DNA from: an uncultured Muribaculaceae bacterium
Lineage (GTDB): Bacteria; Bacteroidota; Bacteroidia; Bacteroidales; Muribaculaceae
Assembly: GCA_910579035.1 (NCBI GenBank)
Contig: CAJTSR010000006.1
Coordinates: 51,588-115,587 of the forward strand
Reading direction: 5' to 3'
Length of the DNA stretch: 64,000 nucleotides
Made by a program: the position numbers and the translations under genes. How positions within the stretch are numbered: the stretch's first letter is position 1; each line of letters starts with the position of its first letter. The notes under the pieces were generated by a model. The model had not been told where the DNA came from, did no database searches, and worked only from the letters and a program-made list of their open reading frames with translations. Below are positions 16,645-25,028 of the stretch, in pieces.

Positions 16645-17970
16645 ATGAGAAATACCTTTAAGAAGGGTGGCATACACCCCGAGGCGCACAAAGAAGCTTC
16701 GAGAGGTATCGAACTATTGAAGTTGCCGAGAAAGGCGGTAGTCCCTTTGTCGCAGCACATCGGGGCACCGGCGCGTCCTGTTGTGTCGAAAGGCGACAAG
16801 GTGAGGCGAGGCATGCTTATAGCTGAAAATTCTGCGTTCGTGTCGGCAGGGCTGCACGCGCCAATCAGCGGCACGGTGGCAGAGATAGTGCCGGTGGCGC
16901 TCCTATGGGGGAAATCAACTCAGGCTATAGTAATCGAGGCCGATGAAGAGGAGCACCGCGCTGATACCGAATTGCGCCAAGAATACTGGGCTAATATGAT
17001 ACCGGGTGAGAGCGACAGGCTCCTGTCGGAAAGACTGTCGCCCGAAGAGATACGCCGCAAGGTATCGGAAGCGGGTGTCGTGGGTCTTGGCGGCGCAACA
17101 TTCCCCTCGCATGTCAAGCTCGATGTCAAGTCGGAGGCACGCCCGGAGATGTTGATAATCAACGGTTGCGAGTGTGAACCGTACCTGATGTGCGACGATG
17201 CCCTTATGTGTGCTTATCCCGGACGCATAGTCGAAGGGGTAGAGTTAATGATGAAGGCGGCCGGAATCGGCAAGGCGGTTATCGCTGTCGAGGATAACAA
17301 GCCGGAGGCGGCGGCCTCGCTGTCGGCGGCACTTGACTCGGCGCACGACATAAGTGTGCGGGTTCTTAAAACCAAGTATCCGCAGGGTGGCGAAAAGCAG
17401 CTCGTGGAGGCCGTGACCGGGCGCAGAATCGGTTCAGGTAAACTTCCGGCAAGCGTCGGAGCCGTGGTGCACAATATTGCCACGGCATTTGCCGTATGGC
17501 AGGCCGTGGCCACAGGGCAGCCGCTCATAGAGCGTGTGGTTACAATCACGGGCGACATAAATCCGCAGGAGCGTAAAAACTATATCGCAGCAATCGGCAC
17601 GCCTTTCAATGAAATGCCTTTCACGCTTCCCGCGTCGCCAAAGATTATTGTAGGAGGCCCTATGATGGGTCGTGCTGCGGTTAGGCTCGACGCTCCGGTT
17701 ATGAAGGGAACCTCAGGTCTTACAGTTTTGGATGCCGGAGTCAAACCGAATGTGCGTGCCTGCGTGAGATGCGGGGCGTGTGTTGATGCTTGCCCCATGG
17801 GGCTTGAGCCGTACCTTATATCGACCTACGGCCGTCTGCGTATGTGGGACGACGCCTATGCTGCCGGAGTGTCCGACTGTCTGGAGTGCGGAGCTTGCAG
17901 CTATTCCTGTCCGTCCTATCGTCCGATACTTGATTATATAAGAGTGGCAAAACAAAGATGTAAACGATAA
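16645..17970 (+). CDS. rnfC: Rnf complex subunit RnfC
   Basis: Peripheral membrane subunit that carries the NADH/FMN site and two [4Fe-4S] clusters. The 441 residues show GLGGATFPSHVKLD (glycine-rich nucleotide loop), INGCECEPYLMCDD, and C-terminal ferredoxin motifs CVRCGACVDACPMGLEP and CLECGACSYSCPSYRP. The N-terminal part has the biotinyl/lipoyl-like barrel GDKVRRGMLIAE. No long C-terminal repeat tail of the E. coli RsxC type is present. Confidence 0.96.
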   Translation: MRNTFKKGGIHPEAHKEASRGIELLKLPRKAVVPLSQHIGAPARPVVSKGDKVRRGMLIAENSAFVSAGLHAPISGTVAEIVPVALLWGKSTQAIVIEADEEEHRADTELRQEYWANMIPGESDRLLSERLSPEEIRRKVSEAGVVGLGGATFPSHVKLDVKSEARPEMLIINGCECEPYLMCDDALMCAYPGRIVEGVELMMKAAGIGKAVIAVEDNKPEAAASLSAALDSAHDISVRVLKTKYPQGGEKQLVEAVTGRRIGSGKLPASVGAVVHNIATAFAVWQAVATGQPLIERVVTITGDINPQERKNYIAAIGTPFNEMPFTLPASPKIIVGGPMMGRAAVRLDAPVMKGTSGLTVLDAGVKPNVRACVRCGACVDACPMGLEPYLISTYGRLRMWDDAYAAGVSDCLECGACSYSCPSYRPILDYIRVAKQRCKR

Positions 17971-17974
17971 CTGT

Positions 17975-18934
17975 ATGAGTGAGCTATTGAAATTTTCACC
18001 ATCACCGCATATACATACCTCGCGCACCACGCCTGGGGCGATGGCACATGTGCTTATAGCGCTTGTTCCGGCTGTTTTCTGTGCGTTATATTTTTTCGGT
18101 CTTCCGGCATTGTGGGTACTGTTGGTTTCGATATCTACCTGTGTGGCCACAGAATGGTTGATTACCAAGTATATGCTGCGCAGGCCTTTGTCGATAAACG
18201 ATTATTCGGCGGTACTCACAGGCGTGCTGTTGGCTCTCAACTTGCCGTCGAACCTGCCGTTGTGGATGGTAGCCGTAGGTGCTGTCATCGCCATAGGCAT
18301 CGCAAAAATGGCTTTCGGCGGCCTTGGCTGCAATATTTTCAATCCGGCACTTGTGGGACGTGTGTTCCTGTTCATCTCGTTTTCTGCAGCTATGAGCACC
18401 TGGCCCTTGCCAGACGCTGGATTCGGCGATGCCGACGGAGCCACGGGCGCCACCATTCTATCGCTTGTGAAGATGGGGCAGAGTACGGCAGAGTTCACTC
18501 CCCAAGATATGATTTTGGGTAATATGGGCGGCTCTATGGGCGAGGTTAGTGCCGTTGCGATTCTGATTGGCTTGGTATATCTGCTCGTTACCAAGGTGGT
18601 GTCGTGGCACATACCGGGCGCCATACTCCTCGGATTGGCCTTTATAGACATTATGGCCGGCTATCCTGTGGGCATAGACATTGTTTCGGGCGGATTTCTG
18701 CTTGGAGCTGTCTTTATGGCCACGGACTATGTAACATCTCCGATGACCAAGCGCGGCATGCTGTTTTACGGATTTATGATAGGTGTGATAACGGCATCGA
18801 TACGCCGTTGGGGAATATATCCCGAAGGTATGTCGTTTGCCATACTGATAATGAACGGTGCCACACCTCTTATTAACAGACATATGCGTCCAAGCCGTTT
18901 TTCGCCCAGGCAACGAAAGGAGGTGGCGGTATGA
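17975..18934 (+). CDS. rnfD: Rnf complex membrane subunit RnfD
   Basis: Integral membrane subunit with covalently bound FMN. 319 residues, about nine or ten transmembrane segments. The flavinylation motif is DGATGATIL, with the predicted FMN-carrying Thr160. Other family signatures are FGGLGCNIFNPALVGR and MATDYVTSPMT. The attachment enzyme ApbE is not in the window. It overlaps rnfG by four bases. Confidence 0.95.
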   Translation: MSELLKFSPSPHIHTSRTTPGAMAHVLIALVPAVFCALYFFGLPALWVLLVSISTCVATEWLITKYMLRRPLSINDYSAVLTGVLLALNLPSNLPLWMVAVGAVIAIGIAKMAFGGLGCNIFNPALVGRVFLFISFSAAMSTWPLPDAGFGDADGATGATILSLVKMGQSTAEFTPQDMILGNMGGSMGEVSAVAILIGLVYLLVTKVVSWHIPGAILLGLAFIDIMAGYPVGIDIVSGGFLLGAVFMATDYVTSPMTKRGMLFYGFMIGVITASIRRWGIYPEGMSFAILIMNGATPLINRHMRPSRFSPRQRKEVAV

Positions 18935-19506
18935 AATCGACTATGGCTACTATGACTGTAAGCCTCTGCGGCCTGAGCCTGCTCATCGGAGCGGCGCTTG
19001 CCGGAGTCGACAGTCTTACACGGGAACCTATAGCAAAAGCGCGGGAAAATATGCGCAATGAGGCTATAGCAGAGGTCCTGCCAGACTTTGATAACGCCCC
19101 CTCTGCGCAGGCGATATATACCGAGGATGGCCAGACTATTTTTCCGGCATTTTTGAGCGGCCGAAACGTGGGCGCGGCAGTGGAAACGTATAGTGACAAT
19201 GGATTTTCGGGGCGTTTCACTGTTTTGGTGGGCCTCGACACTCTCGGTTGTGTGACAGGATATAAGGTGTTGTCGCATACCGAAACCCCCGGGCTTGGCG
19301 AGCGTATGTGCACATGGTTTTCCGAAGCCGGAACCACGCACGATATCCGCGGCAAAAACGCTCCTTTCGGGGTGAGGGCCGACGGGGGTGATATCGACGC
19401 TATTACAGGCGCCACTATAAGCTCGCGCGCCTTTCTCGAGGCCGTGAACCGCGCGGTGGAAACTGTCGCTAACCATATTGACGAACTTAATGAAATCAGC
19501 CAATGA
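18931..19506 (+). CDS. rnfG: Rnf complex FMN-binding subunit RnfG
   Basis: A single N-terminal transmembrane helix (about 9-25) and a periplasmic FMN-binding domain. 191 residues. The flavinylation site is DAITGATISS, FMN-carrying Thr162, and the family motif SHTETPGLGERM precedes it. Overlaps both rnfD and rnfE by four bases, indicating tight co-translation. Confidence 0.95.
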   Translation: MKSTMATMTVSLCGLSLLIGAALAGVDSLTREPIAKARENMRNEAIAEVLPDFDNAPSAQAIYTEDGQTIFPAFLSGRNVGAAVETYSDNGFSGRFTVLVGLDTLGCVTGYKVLSHTETPGLGERMCTWFSEAGTTHDIRGKNAPFGVRADGGDIDAITGATISSRAFLEAVNRAVETVANHIDELNEISQ

Positions 19507-20087
19507 AAGCGCTTGGTATAATATTCGACGGTATCGTTAAGCGCAATCCCACCTTTGTGCTTATCCTCGGAATGTGTCCTACTTTGGGTACTACTTCGTC
19601 GGCAATGACGGGTATGTCGATGGGACTTGCCACATTGTTCGTTCTCATTTGTTCGAATGTGGCCATTTCGCTTATTAAAAACATTGTTCCCGACAAAGTA
19701 CGCATACCTGTGTTCATTGTTGTGATAGCGTCCTTTGTGACGATGCTGCAGATGGTTATGCAGGCCTACCTGCCTTCTTTGTATGCCACATTGGGAATTT
19801 TCATTCCGCTAATAGTCGTTAACTGCATTCTGCTTGGTCGCGCCGAGGCTTTCGCGTCGAAGAACGGTGTGCTACTTTCGTTGTGCGACGGTGTGGGTGT
19901 CGGTATTGGCTTCACAATCGCCCTTACCATACTTGGCGCCGTGCGTGAGATATTAGGCACAGGAGCTGTATTCGGCTACCAACTGTACAGTGCAGATTTC
20001 GGCGCCCTGATTTTTGTGCTGGCTCCGGGAGCGTTCATTGTCCTCGGCCTGCTTATCGCGTTGTTCAACCGTTTGTACGCCCGCTAA
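19503..20087 (+). CDS. rnfE: Rnf complex membrane subunit RnfE
   Basis: A 194-residue, six-helix integral membrane subunit, homologous to NqrD. Recognised by NPTFVLILGMCPTLGTTSS, the central NCILLGRAEAFAS and DGVGVGIGFT. With RnfA it forms the paired membrane core that coordinates an Fe-S cluster at conserved cysteines (C22 in MCPTL and the Cys of NCILLG). Confidence 0.95.
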   Translation: MKALGIIFDGIVKRNPTFVLILGMCPTLGTTSSAMTGMSMGLATLFVLICSNVAISLIKNIVPDKVRIPVFIVVIASFVTMLQMVMQAYLPSLYATLGIFIPLIVVNCILLGRAEAFASKNGVLLSLCDGVGVGIGFTIALTILGAVREILGTGAVFGYQLYSADFGALIFVLAPGAFIVLGLLIALFNRLYAR

Positions 20088-20091
20088 AGTT

Positions 20092-20673
20092 ATGCTTGAA
20101 TATCTATCGATAATATTTTCGGCCATATTGGTCAATAATATAGTATTTGCCCAGTTTTTAGGCATTTGCCCTTTTATAGGGGTTTCAAAGAATCTGGAGT
20201 CGGCCTTTGGAATGAGTATGGCTGTGACCTTCGTTATGGCGGTGGCTACAGCCGTGACGTGGCTCTTGCAGCATTATGTGCTTTTGCCGCTCGGGCTTGT
20301 GTACATACAGACTATCGCTTTTATACTGGTTATAGCAGTGCTGGTGCAGATGCTTGAAATAATTATGAAAAAAATATCGCCGGCGCTGTATGCGGCGCTC
20401 GGCGTATTTCTGCCACTCATCACCACCAACTGTGCCGTGCTCGGAGTCGCCATTATAGTTGCCCAGAAAGATTTCGGGCTGATGCACTCTGTTGTTTATG
20501 CCGTGGCCACGGCGATAGGCTTCGGACTCGCGCTTACACTGTTTGCTGCCATACGCACGCAGCTGGCGCTGTCCGACGTGCCGCGTTCTATGCGTGGCGT
20601 TCCCATAGCCTTGATCGTGGCCGGTATATTGGCTATGGCCTTTATGGGATTTACAGGCATAACGATAGCCTAA
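20092..20673 (+). CDS. rnfA: Rnf complex membrane subunit RnfA
   Basis: A 193-residue, six-helix partner of RnfE, homologous to NqrE. Evidence is MLEYLSIIFSAILVNNIVFAQFLGICPFIGVSKN at the N-terminus (conserved Cys in GICPF) and TTNCAVLGVA in the middle. The ATG at 20092 is five bases after rnfE. Its stop overlaps the stop of the converging gene on the minus strand, so no terminator separates them. Confidence 0.95.
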   Translation: MLEYLSIIFSAILVNNIVFAQFLGICPFIGVSKNLESAFGMSMAVTFVMAVATAVTWLLQHYVLLPLGLVYIQTIAFILVIAVLVQMLEIIMKKISPALYAALGVFLPLITTNCAVLGVAIIVAQKDFGLMHSVVYAVATAIGFGLALTLFAAIRTQLALSDVPRSMRGVPIALIVAGILAMAFMGFTGITIA

Positions 20674-21236
20674 TCAACGAAGCCGACAGCCTTCAGGCGC
20701 GCGAGGCAGTCCGACAATATGTCGAGCGCGCTTTGCGGCACAATCTTTTTCCCGTCGAATTCCCAAAATTCGGCGGGAGCTTCTTTAAACATGGCGTCAA
20801 TCTGTGCAGCCTGCTGTCGAATCGGGGCGGGGCATACATTGCCGCCGTCAAGACCTTTATAGCTTATATCACTAAGCGCTCCAAGCTGCATTGCCACGGT
20901 GATAAGGTGGTTCTGTGTTTCTTCGTCGCCGGACGGCTCGGACGCGAGCGGCAGCGACATAAGGTACAGCCCCTGAAGATAGCTCAGGTACATTCCTGCC
21001 ATATCCTCGGGGTTTATCCTGCATACAATTATGGTTGCGAGCGTGGCCGCGCCCGTGGCAACAGCCTCGCCGTGCATTCCCACCCCCATAAGGCATTCAA
21101 CATGCATTCTGGAGGTTTCTAACAGCTTTTTGGCTGTAGCTGTCGACGGAGTACCGTCGATAGCCTCGCGGCGCAGCCTTTCGGAGAGCCGTGCCGTATC
21201 TTCCCCGCTTTTGCGGAGAGCGTCTTCAAGTTCCAT
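20670..21236 (-). CDS. Hypothetical helical protein downstream of ribBA
   Basis: A 188-residue protein I do not recognise. It is predicted to be largely alpha-helical and soluble, with no signal peptide or membrane segment. Features are ATAKKLLETSRMHVECLMGVGMHGEAVATGAATLATI, which looks like one TPR-type helix pair, and a C-terminal FDGKKIVPQSALDILSDCLARL. It lies 13 bases after ribBA and probably ends the permease-ribBA operon. Its 3' end overlaps that of rnfA by four bases. Function unknown. Confidence 0.75.
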   Translation of the reverse strand: MELEDALRKSGEDTARLSERLRREAIDGTPSTATAKKLLETSRMHVECLMGVGMHGEAVATGAATLATIIVCRINPEDMAGMYLSYLQGLYLMSLPLASEPSGDEETQNHLITVAMQLGALSDISYKGLDGGNVCPAPIRQQAAQIDAMFKEAPAEFWEFDGKKIVPQSALDILSDCLARLKAVGFVD

Positions 21237-21249
21237 GTGGTGCCGTTTG

Positions 21250-22467
21250 TTATTCTACCCGGTGCAGACTGTGACCCATACGCTCTTTCTTTGTGTGCAT
21301 GTAGCGCAGGTTGTAAGGGTTCGGTTCTACTTCGATAGGAACGTTTTCGACTACTTCGAGTCCGTAACCCTCAAGTCCGACACGTTTCACGGGGTTGTTT
21401 GTCATCAACCTCATTTTGTGTATTCCGAGAAGGTTGAGTATCTGCGCGCCCACACCGTAATCGCGTTCGTCGGCATCGTGGCCGAGGTGTATGTTGGCTT
21501 CTACCGTGTCGAGGCCTTCTTCCTGAAGCTTGTATGCGCGTATCTTGTCCATCAGGCCTATTCCGCGTCCCTCCTGATTGAGGTATACCACAGCGCCGCG
21601 ACCTTCTTTCTCAATCATTTCCAGAGCTTTGTGGAGCTGTTCGCCGCAGTCGCACCGTTTGGACGCGAATATATCGCCTGTGGCGCACGAAGAATGCACG
21701 CGTACAAGCACAGGTTCTTTGGTGCTTACGTCGCCTTTTATGATGGCGATGTGTTCGAGCCCGTTGCTCTTCTGGCGGAAGGGGATAAGTCTGAAATGAC
21801 CGTAAGCAGTGGGCATATCCACTTCCACACCCTGCTCGACAAGCAGTTCGGACGCAAGACGGTATGCGATTAAATCGCGGATAGATATGAGCTTGAAGCC
21901 CCATTCGTCGGCTCGCTGGCGCAACTCGGGCAGGCGTGCCATTTCACCGTCGTCGCTCATTATCTCCATGAGGGCGGCGGCGGGCTGCAGCCCCGCAAGG
22001 CGAGCGAGGTCTACGGCCGCTTCCGTATGGCCGCTGCGGCGCAACACGCCGGCATCTTGGGCATACAGCGGGTTTATATGGCCGGGACGTCCGAATGTTT
22101 CAGGAACGGATTCCGGGTCGGCCAGCGCGCGTATGGTGGCGCAACGGTCTTCGATGCTTACCCCGGTGGAGCAGCCTTCCAGTTTGTCGACGGTGACGGT
22201 GAACGGCGTGCCCAACATAGAGGTGTTCTGTTCTACCTGGTGGGGCAGTTCCAGTTCCCTGCAACGTGATATGGTAAGGGGCACGCATAGTACTCCGCGA
22301 GCATTTTTGAGCATAAAATTCACCTGCTCGGGCGTTATTTTCTCGGCAGCTACAATGAGGTCGCCTTCGTTTTCGCGGTCTTCGTCGTCGACCACTATCA
22401 CCATTTTGCCTTGGCGGAAGTCTTCAATCGCATCTTCGATGCTGTCCAGGTGTATTTTATCGTTCAT
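21250..22467 (-). CDS. ribBA: Bifunctional DHBP synthase / GTP cyclohydrolase II
   Basis: Starts both branches of riboflavin synthesis. The N-terminal RibB domain (about 1-205) has MVIVVDDEDRENEGDLI and CTGVSIEDRCATI-like elements (SIEDRCATIRAL). The C-terminal RibA domain (about 210-405) has the zinc cysteines in RVHSSCATGDIFASKRCDCGEQL, the catalytic NQEGRGIGL and TNNPVKRVGLEGYGLEV. 405 residues is full length. No FMN-riboswitch-like leader is seen, because the start lies inside the upstream permease gene. Confidence 0.96.
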   Translation of the reverse strand: MNDKIHLDSIEDAIEDFRQGKMVIVVDDEDRENEGDLIVAAEKITPEQVNFMLKNARGVLCVPLTISRCRELELPHQVEQNTSMLGTPFTVTVDKLEGCSTGVSIEDRCATIRALADPESVPETFGRPGHINPLYAQDAGVLRRSGHTEAAVDLARLAGLQPAAALMEIMSDDGEMARLPELRQRADEWGFKLISIRDLIAYRLASELLVEQGVEVDMPTAYGHFRLIPFRQKSNGLEHIAIIKGDVSTKEPVLVRVHSSCATGDIFASKRCDCGEQLHKALEMIEKEGRGAVVYLNQEGRGIGLMDKIRAYKLQEEGLDTVEANIHLGHDADERDYGVGAQILNLLGIHKMRLMTNNPVKRVGLEGYGLEVVENVPIEVEPNPYNLRYMHTKKERMGHSLHRVE

Positions 22468-24280
22468 TGTCTGTAATATCTTTTACCCCGGAGCCGCAGC
22501 GTTTGAGCAGGTTCTGCGTGGTTTCGATAATAACCGGCAGATTGCGCCACGTGGGCTTGAATGGGTATTGGTTTAGCAAGTTAATAGTGTATATGTCCGA
22601 ACTATTAGACATATAATCCACGAGATTGTTCAGCTCCTGCCTCAATAAAGCTGTATGTGACGTGGCAAACAAGCGTTTTAGAGGCGTGAGCGCTGCCATA
22701 TTCTGCTTGGTGGCTATGGCGCTTTCGAGGAAGTGGCTGAGCATGTCGGCAGCTACTGACGGCTCGACCTCGGTCATACGTACTTCCTTAAGAGTGAGGT
22801 CGCGAGCCATCGTCTTGCCTATAAGGCGGCGGAAGAAGTTGCGGTATGCGTCCATATTGAACACGGCGGAATCGCCCACAGCCTTGTATGTGAAGAACAC
22901 TCCCATAGGCAGAAGCACGAAAGAACTAAGCCATATGCCTTCCCAAACGGGCATTTTGCCGTCGCGAGCCATCTTATATCCGGCATTGTCTATCAGGAAG
23001 TAGACAATGAATAGCAGCACCGAGATTACGAGGGGCATACCAAGGCCGCCTTTCTTTATGATAGCGCCGAGTGGAGCACCGATAAAGAAGAAGATTATGC
23101 AGGCGAACGACAGGGTGAATTTGCGCTGCATCTCGATATCGTGGCGGCGCATCAGCTTTGCCTGCTCCGACAATGCGAGGCTGCGGTACATGTATTCCTG
23201 CTTTTGGCGTTTTGCCTTGGCGAGAGCCTGGGTGAGGTAGCTCTTTTGCAGGCTTGGCCCGCGTGCCGTGATTATTGAGTCGATGTCGATAGGTTGGTCG
23301 AGTGCTACCTGCGGGCGTTCGATGTTTTCAAATGTTCCGTCGGGCTGTCGCTGGGTTATGGTGCGGGTGAGTCCGAAGTAGGGTGCGTTTCGTATCTCGG
23401 TGGCGTACTGCGTGCCTACCGAGTCAACTTCTCTTCCGATGGAGTCGATGGAGTGCATAAGTTGACGCACATTCTGGCCTATGTACTGGCTGCGCATGCC
23501 GCCTTCGTCTATGCGGTTGAAGTTGGCGTCGAATGGGAAATATATCTGCTTGTCGTCGAAGTGCTCGCGCCGGAAGGGCATATAACGCGACGAGCTTGCC
23601 CCCATGGAGTTGTCGCGCATATTCTCGAACATTTCGCCGCTGTAGAGGTGCAGGAAGAGGCGTGTCTTGTCTTCGGTGAAGTTGAATCGGCCCGAATCGG
23701 CAAGTATCACGCGGGTATTGTCATAGCCGCGCGACAAGTCGTAGAGAATCATACCGTAAAGCATTCCTGTTTCAGGGTTCTTGCTTTCGGTGTACAGGTT
23801 CATATTCGGTATCTGGTCGTAGAAAGAGCGCGCCGGTATTTCCACCTCCGGCGATTTTTGACGCACAGAGAAAAGCAGCGTCCACATCTTGGTCTTGGCT
23901 ATCGGCAGCACGTCGTTTTGGAAAAAGAACGCGCCGACAGCAAGAAAGGCCATAAACACGATAAGAGGCCGCATTATCCTGAAAAGGGATATGCCGGACG
24001 CCTTCATTGCCGTAAGCTCGAATTTTTCACCGAGGTTGCCAAAAACCATAAGGGAGGCGAGAAGCACGGCGAGGGGCAGGGCGGTAGGCACCATCGAGAG
24101 AGCGGCGTAGAAAAACAGCTCGCATATGACGCCGACCGAAAGGCCTTTGCCCACAAGGTCCTCTATGGATTTCCACAGGAACTGCATAAGCACGATGAAC
24201 AGGCATATGAAAAACGTCATAGTGAGCAACGGCAAGAACCGTTGCAGCATATATGAATATAGACGTTTGATTCCGAACAT
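22457..24280 (-). CDS. LptF/LptG-family (YjgP/YjgQ) permease
   Basis: Inner-membrane permease of the lipopolysaccharide transport family that moves LPS from the inner membrane to the LptA bridge. 607 residues, larger than proteobacterial LptF/LptG (~360), as in other Bacteroidetes. Three N-terminal helices (including LYSYMLQRFLPLLTMTFFIC and AALSMVPTALPLAVLLASL), the signature ELTAMKASGISLFRIMRP, a large periplasmic domain (about 120-395) and three C-terminal helices are visible, followed by a ~150-residue cytoplasmic tail. It overlaps ribBA by 11 bases. LptF versus LptG cannot be decided from sequence. Confidence 0.9.
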   Translation of the reverse strand: MFGIKRLYSYMLQRFLPLLTMTFFICLFIVLMQFLWKSIEDLVGKGLSVGVICELFFYAALSMVPTALPLAVLLASLMVFGNLGEKFELTAMKASGISLFRIMRPLIVFMAFLAVGAFFFQNDVLPIAKTKMWTLLFSVRQKSPEVEIPARSFYDQIPNMNLYTESKNPETGMLYGMILYDLSRGYDNTRVILADSGRFNFTEDKTRLFLHLYSGEMFENMRDNSMGASSSRYMPFRREHFDDKQIYFPFDANFNRIDEGGMRSQYIGQNVRQLMHSIDSIGREVDSVGTQYATEIRNAPYFGLTRTITQRQPDGTFENIERPQVALDQPIDIDSIITARGPSLQKSYLTQALAKAKRQKQEYMYRSLALSEQAKLMRRHDIEMQRKFTLSFACIIFFFIGAPLGAIIKKGGLGMPLVISVLLFIVYFLIDNAGYKMARDGKMPVWEGIWLSSFVLLPMGVFFTYKAVGDSAVFNMDAYRNFFRRLIGKTMARDLTLKEVRMTEVEPSVAADMLSHFLESAIATKQNMAALTPLKRLFATSHTALLRQELNNLVDYMSNSSDIYTINLLNQYPFKPTWRNLPVIIETTQNLLKRCGSGVKDITDNER

Positions 24281-24299
24281 TATGCTATATTTTCGATTA

Positions 24300-24307
24300 C
24301 AAAATTA
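24300..24307 (-). promoter_or_regulatory. -7 promoter element for the LptF/G-ribBA operon
   Basis: Minus strand TAATTTTG, 19 bases before the permease start codon. No -33 TTTG was identified at the right spacing. Confidence 0.5.
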
Positions 24308-24350
24308 CTGCAAAAGCGTGAAATGCACAAGTCGGCATGCGGGCAGAAGC

Positions 24351-25028
24351 CTATCGCAGCCTGAAATTGTACCCGAGTGTGACCTCGATGCTCATATTGC
24401 GGGAGGCGCCGAATGTGTCGGCTTTGCTTGACGGAAAAATGTTGCCAAGGCCATAGTAATAACGGCCTTCGACAGTGACGGAATGGCGTGGCTGGACATA
24501 AAATTCAAATCCGATAGACGCGCATATGCCGTAATCAAATTTATTCTTTATTTCTGCGCGCATTTGCTCGGTCTGTCTGTTCGACGGAAAGTTCGTAACG
24601 GACGAGGGGTTCGCGTAGTCGAAGTCAGAGCTGATAGAACTGCCTATCATATACGCAATCTGGGGGCCGAGATTGATAAATGTCTTGAATCTGCGCGAAC
24701 CGAAATATATGTGCGTGAGTATAGGCAGGTTTATGTATGTGAGCGAGCGGGAGTACGCGAAGGGGTGCTCTTCAAAATTTTCTTTCCAGCCACGTTGAAC
24801 CCATCCGAGCTCGGCAACGAGGCCGAAAAGCTTCTCCTCGGTATATCGGAATGTCACAGCTCCGGCAGTACCCATATTCCAGGATTGTTTTACAGATGGC
24901 GAGAACGACATCATAGCCATCGACACGCCTGCTTTTCCGCCTACGGAAATACGCGGTTTATAGTGGGTTTCAGCCGTCAGCGCTACCGGGAGCACGGACA
25001 ATGCCAGTGCGAGCAAGAATCGTTTCAT
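24351..25028 (-). CDS. PorT-like outer membrane beta-barrel protein
   Basis: A 225-residue protein with a signal peptide (MKRFLLALALSVLPVALTA) and a mature region of amphipathic strands: ISVGGKAGVSMAMMSFSP, LFGLVAELGWVQRGWKEN, TYINLPILTHIYFG, TFINLGPQIAYMIG and the terminal VTLGYNFRLR. This is the layout of the small PorT-like outer membrane barrels of Bacteroidetes. It starts inside the last codons of the LysM gene (four-base overlap), so the two are co-translated. Specific function unknown. Confidence 0.8.
   Translation of the reverse strand: MKRFLLALALSVLPVALTAETHYKPRISVGGKAGVSMAMMSFSPSVKQSWNMGTAGAVTFRYTEEKLFGLVAELGWVQRGWKENFEEHPFAYSRSLTYINLPILTHIYFGSRRFKTFINLGPQIAYMIGSSISSDFDYANPSSVTNFPSNRQTEQMRAEIKNKFDYGICASIGFEFYVQPRHSVTVEGRYYYGLGNIFPSSKADTFGASRNMSIEVTLGYNFRLR

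Noticed and set aside
18526..18560. Apparent loss of the GETS element in RnfD (reads GEVSA)
   Set aside because: I first took this as the flavin site; the real site is DGATGATIL with Thr160, which is intact.
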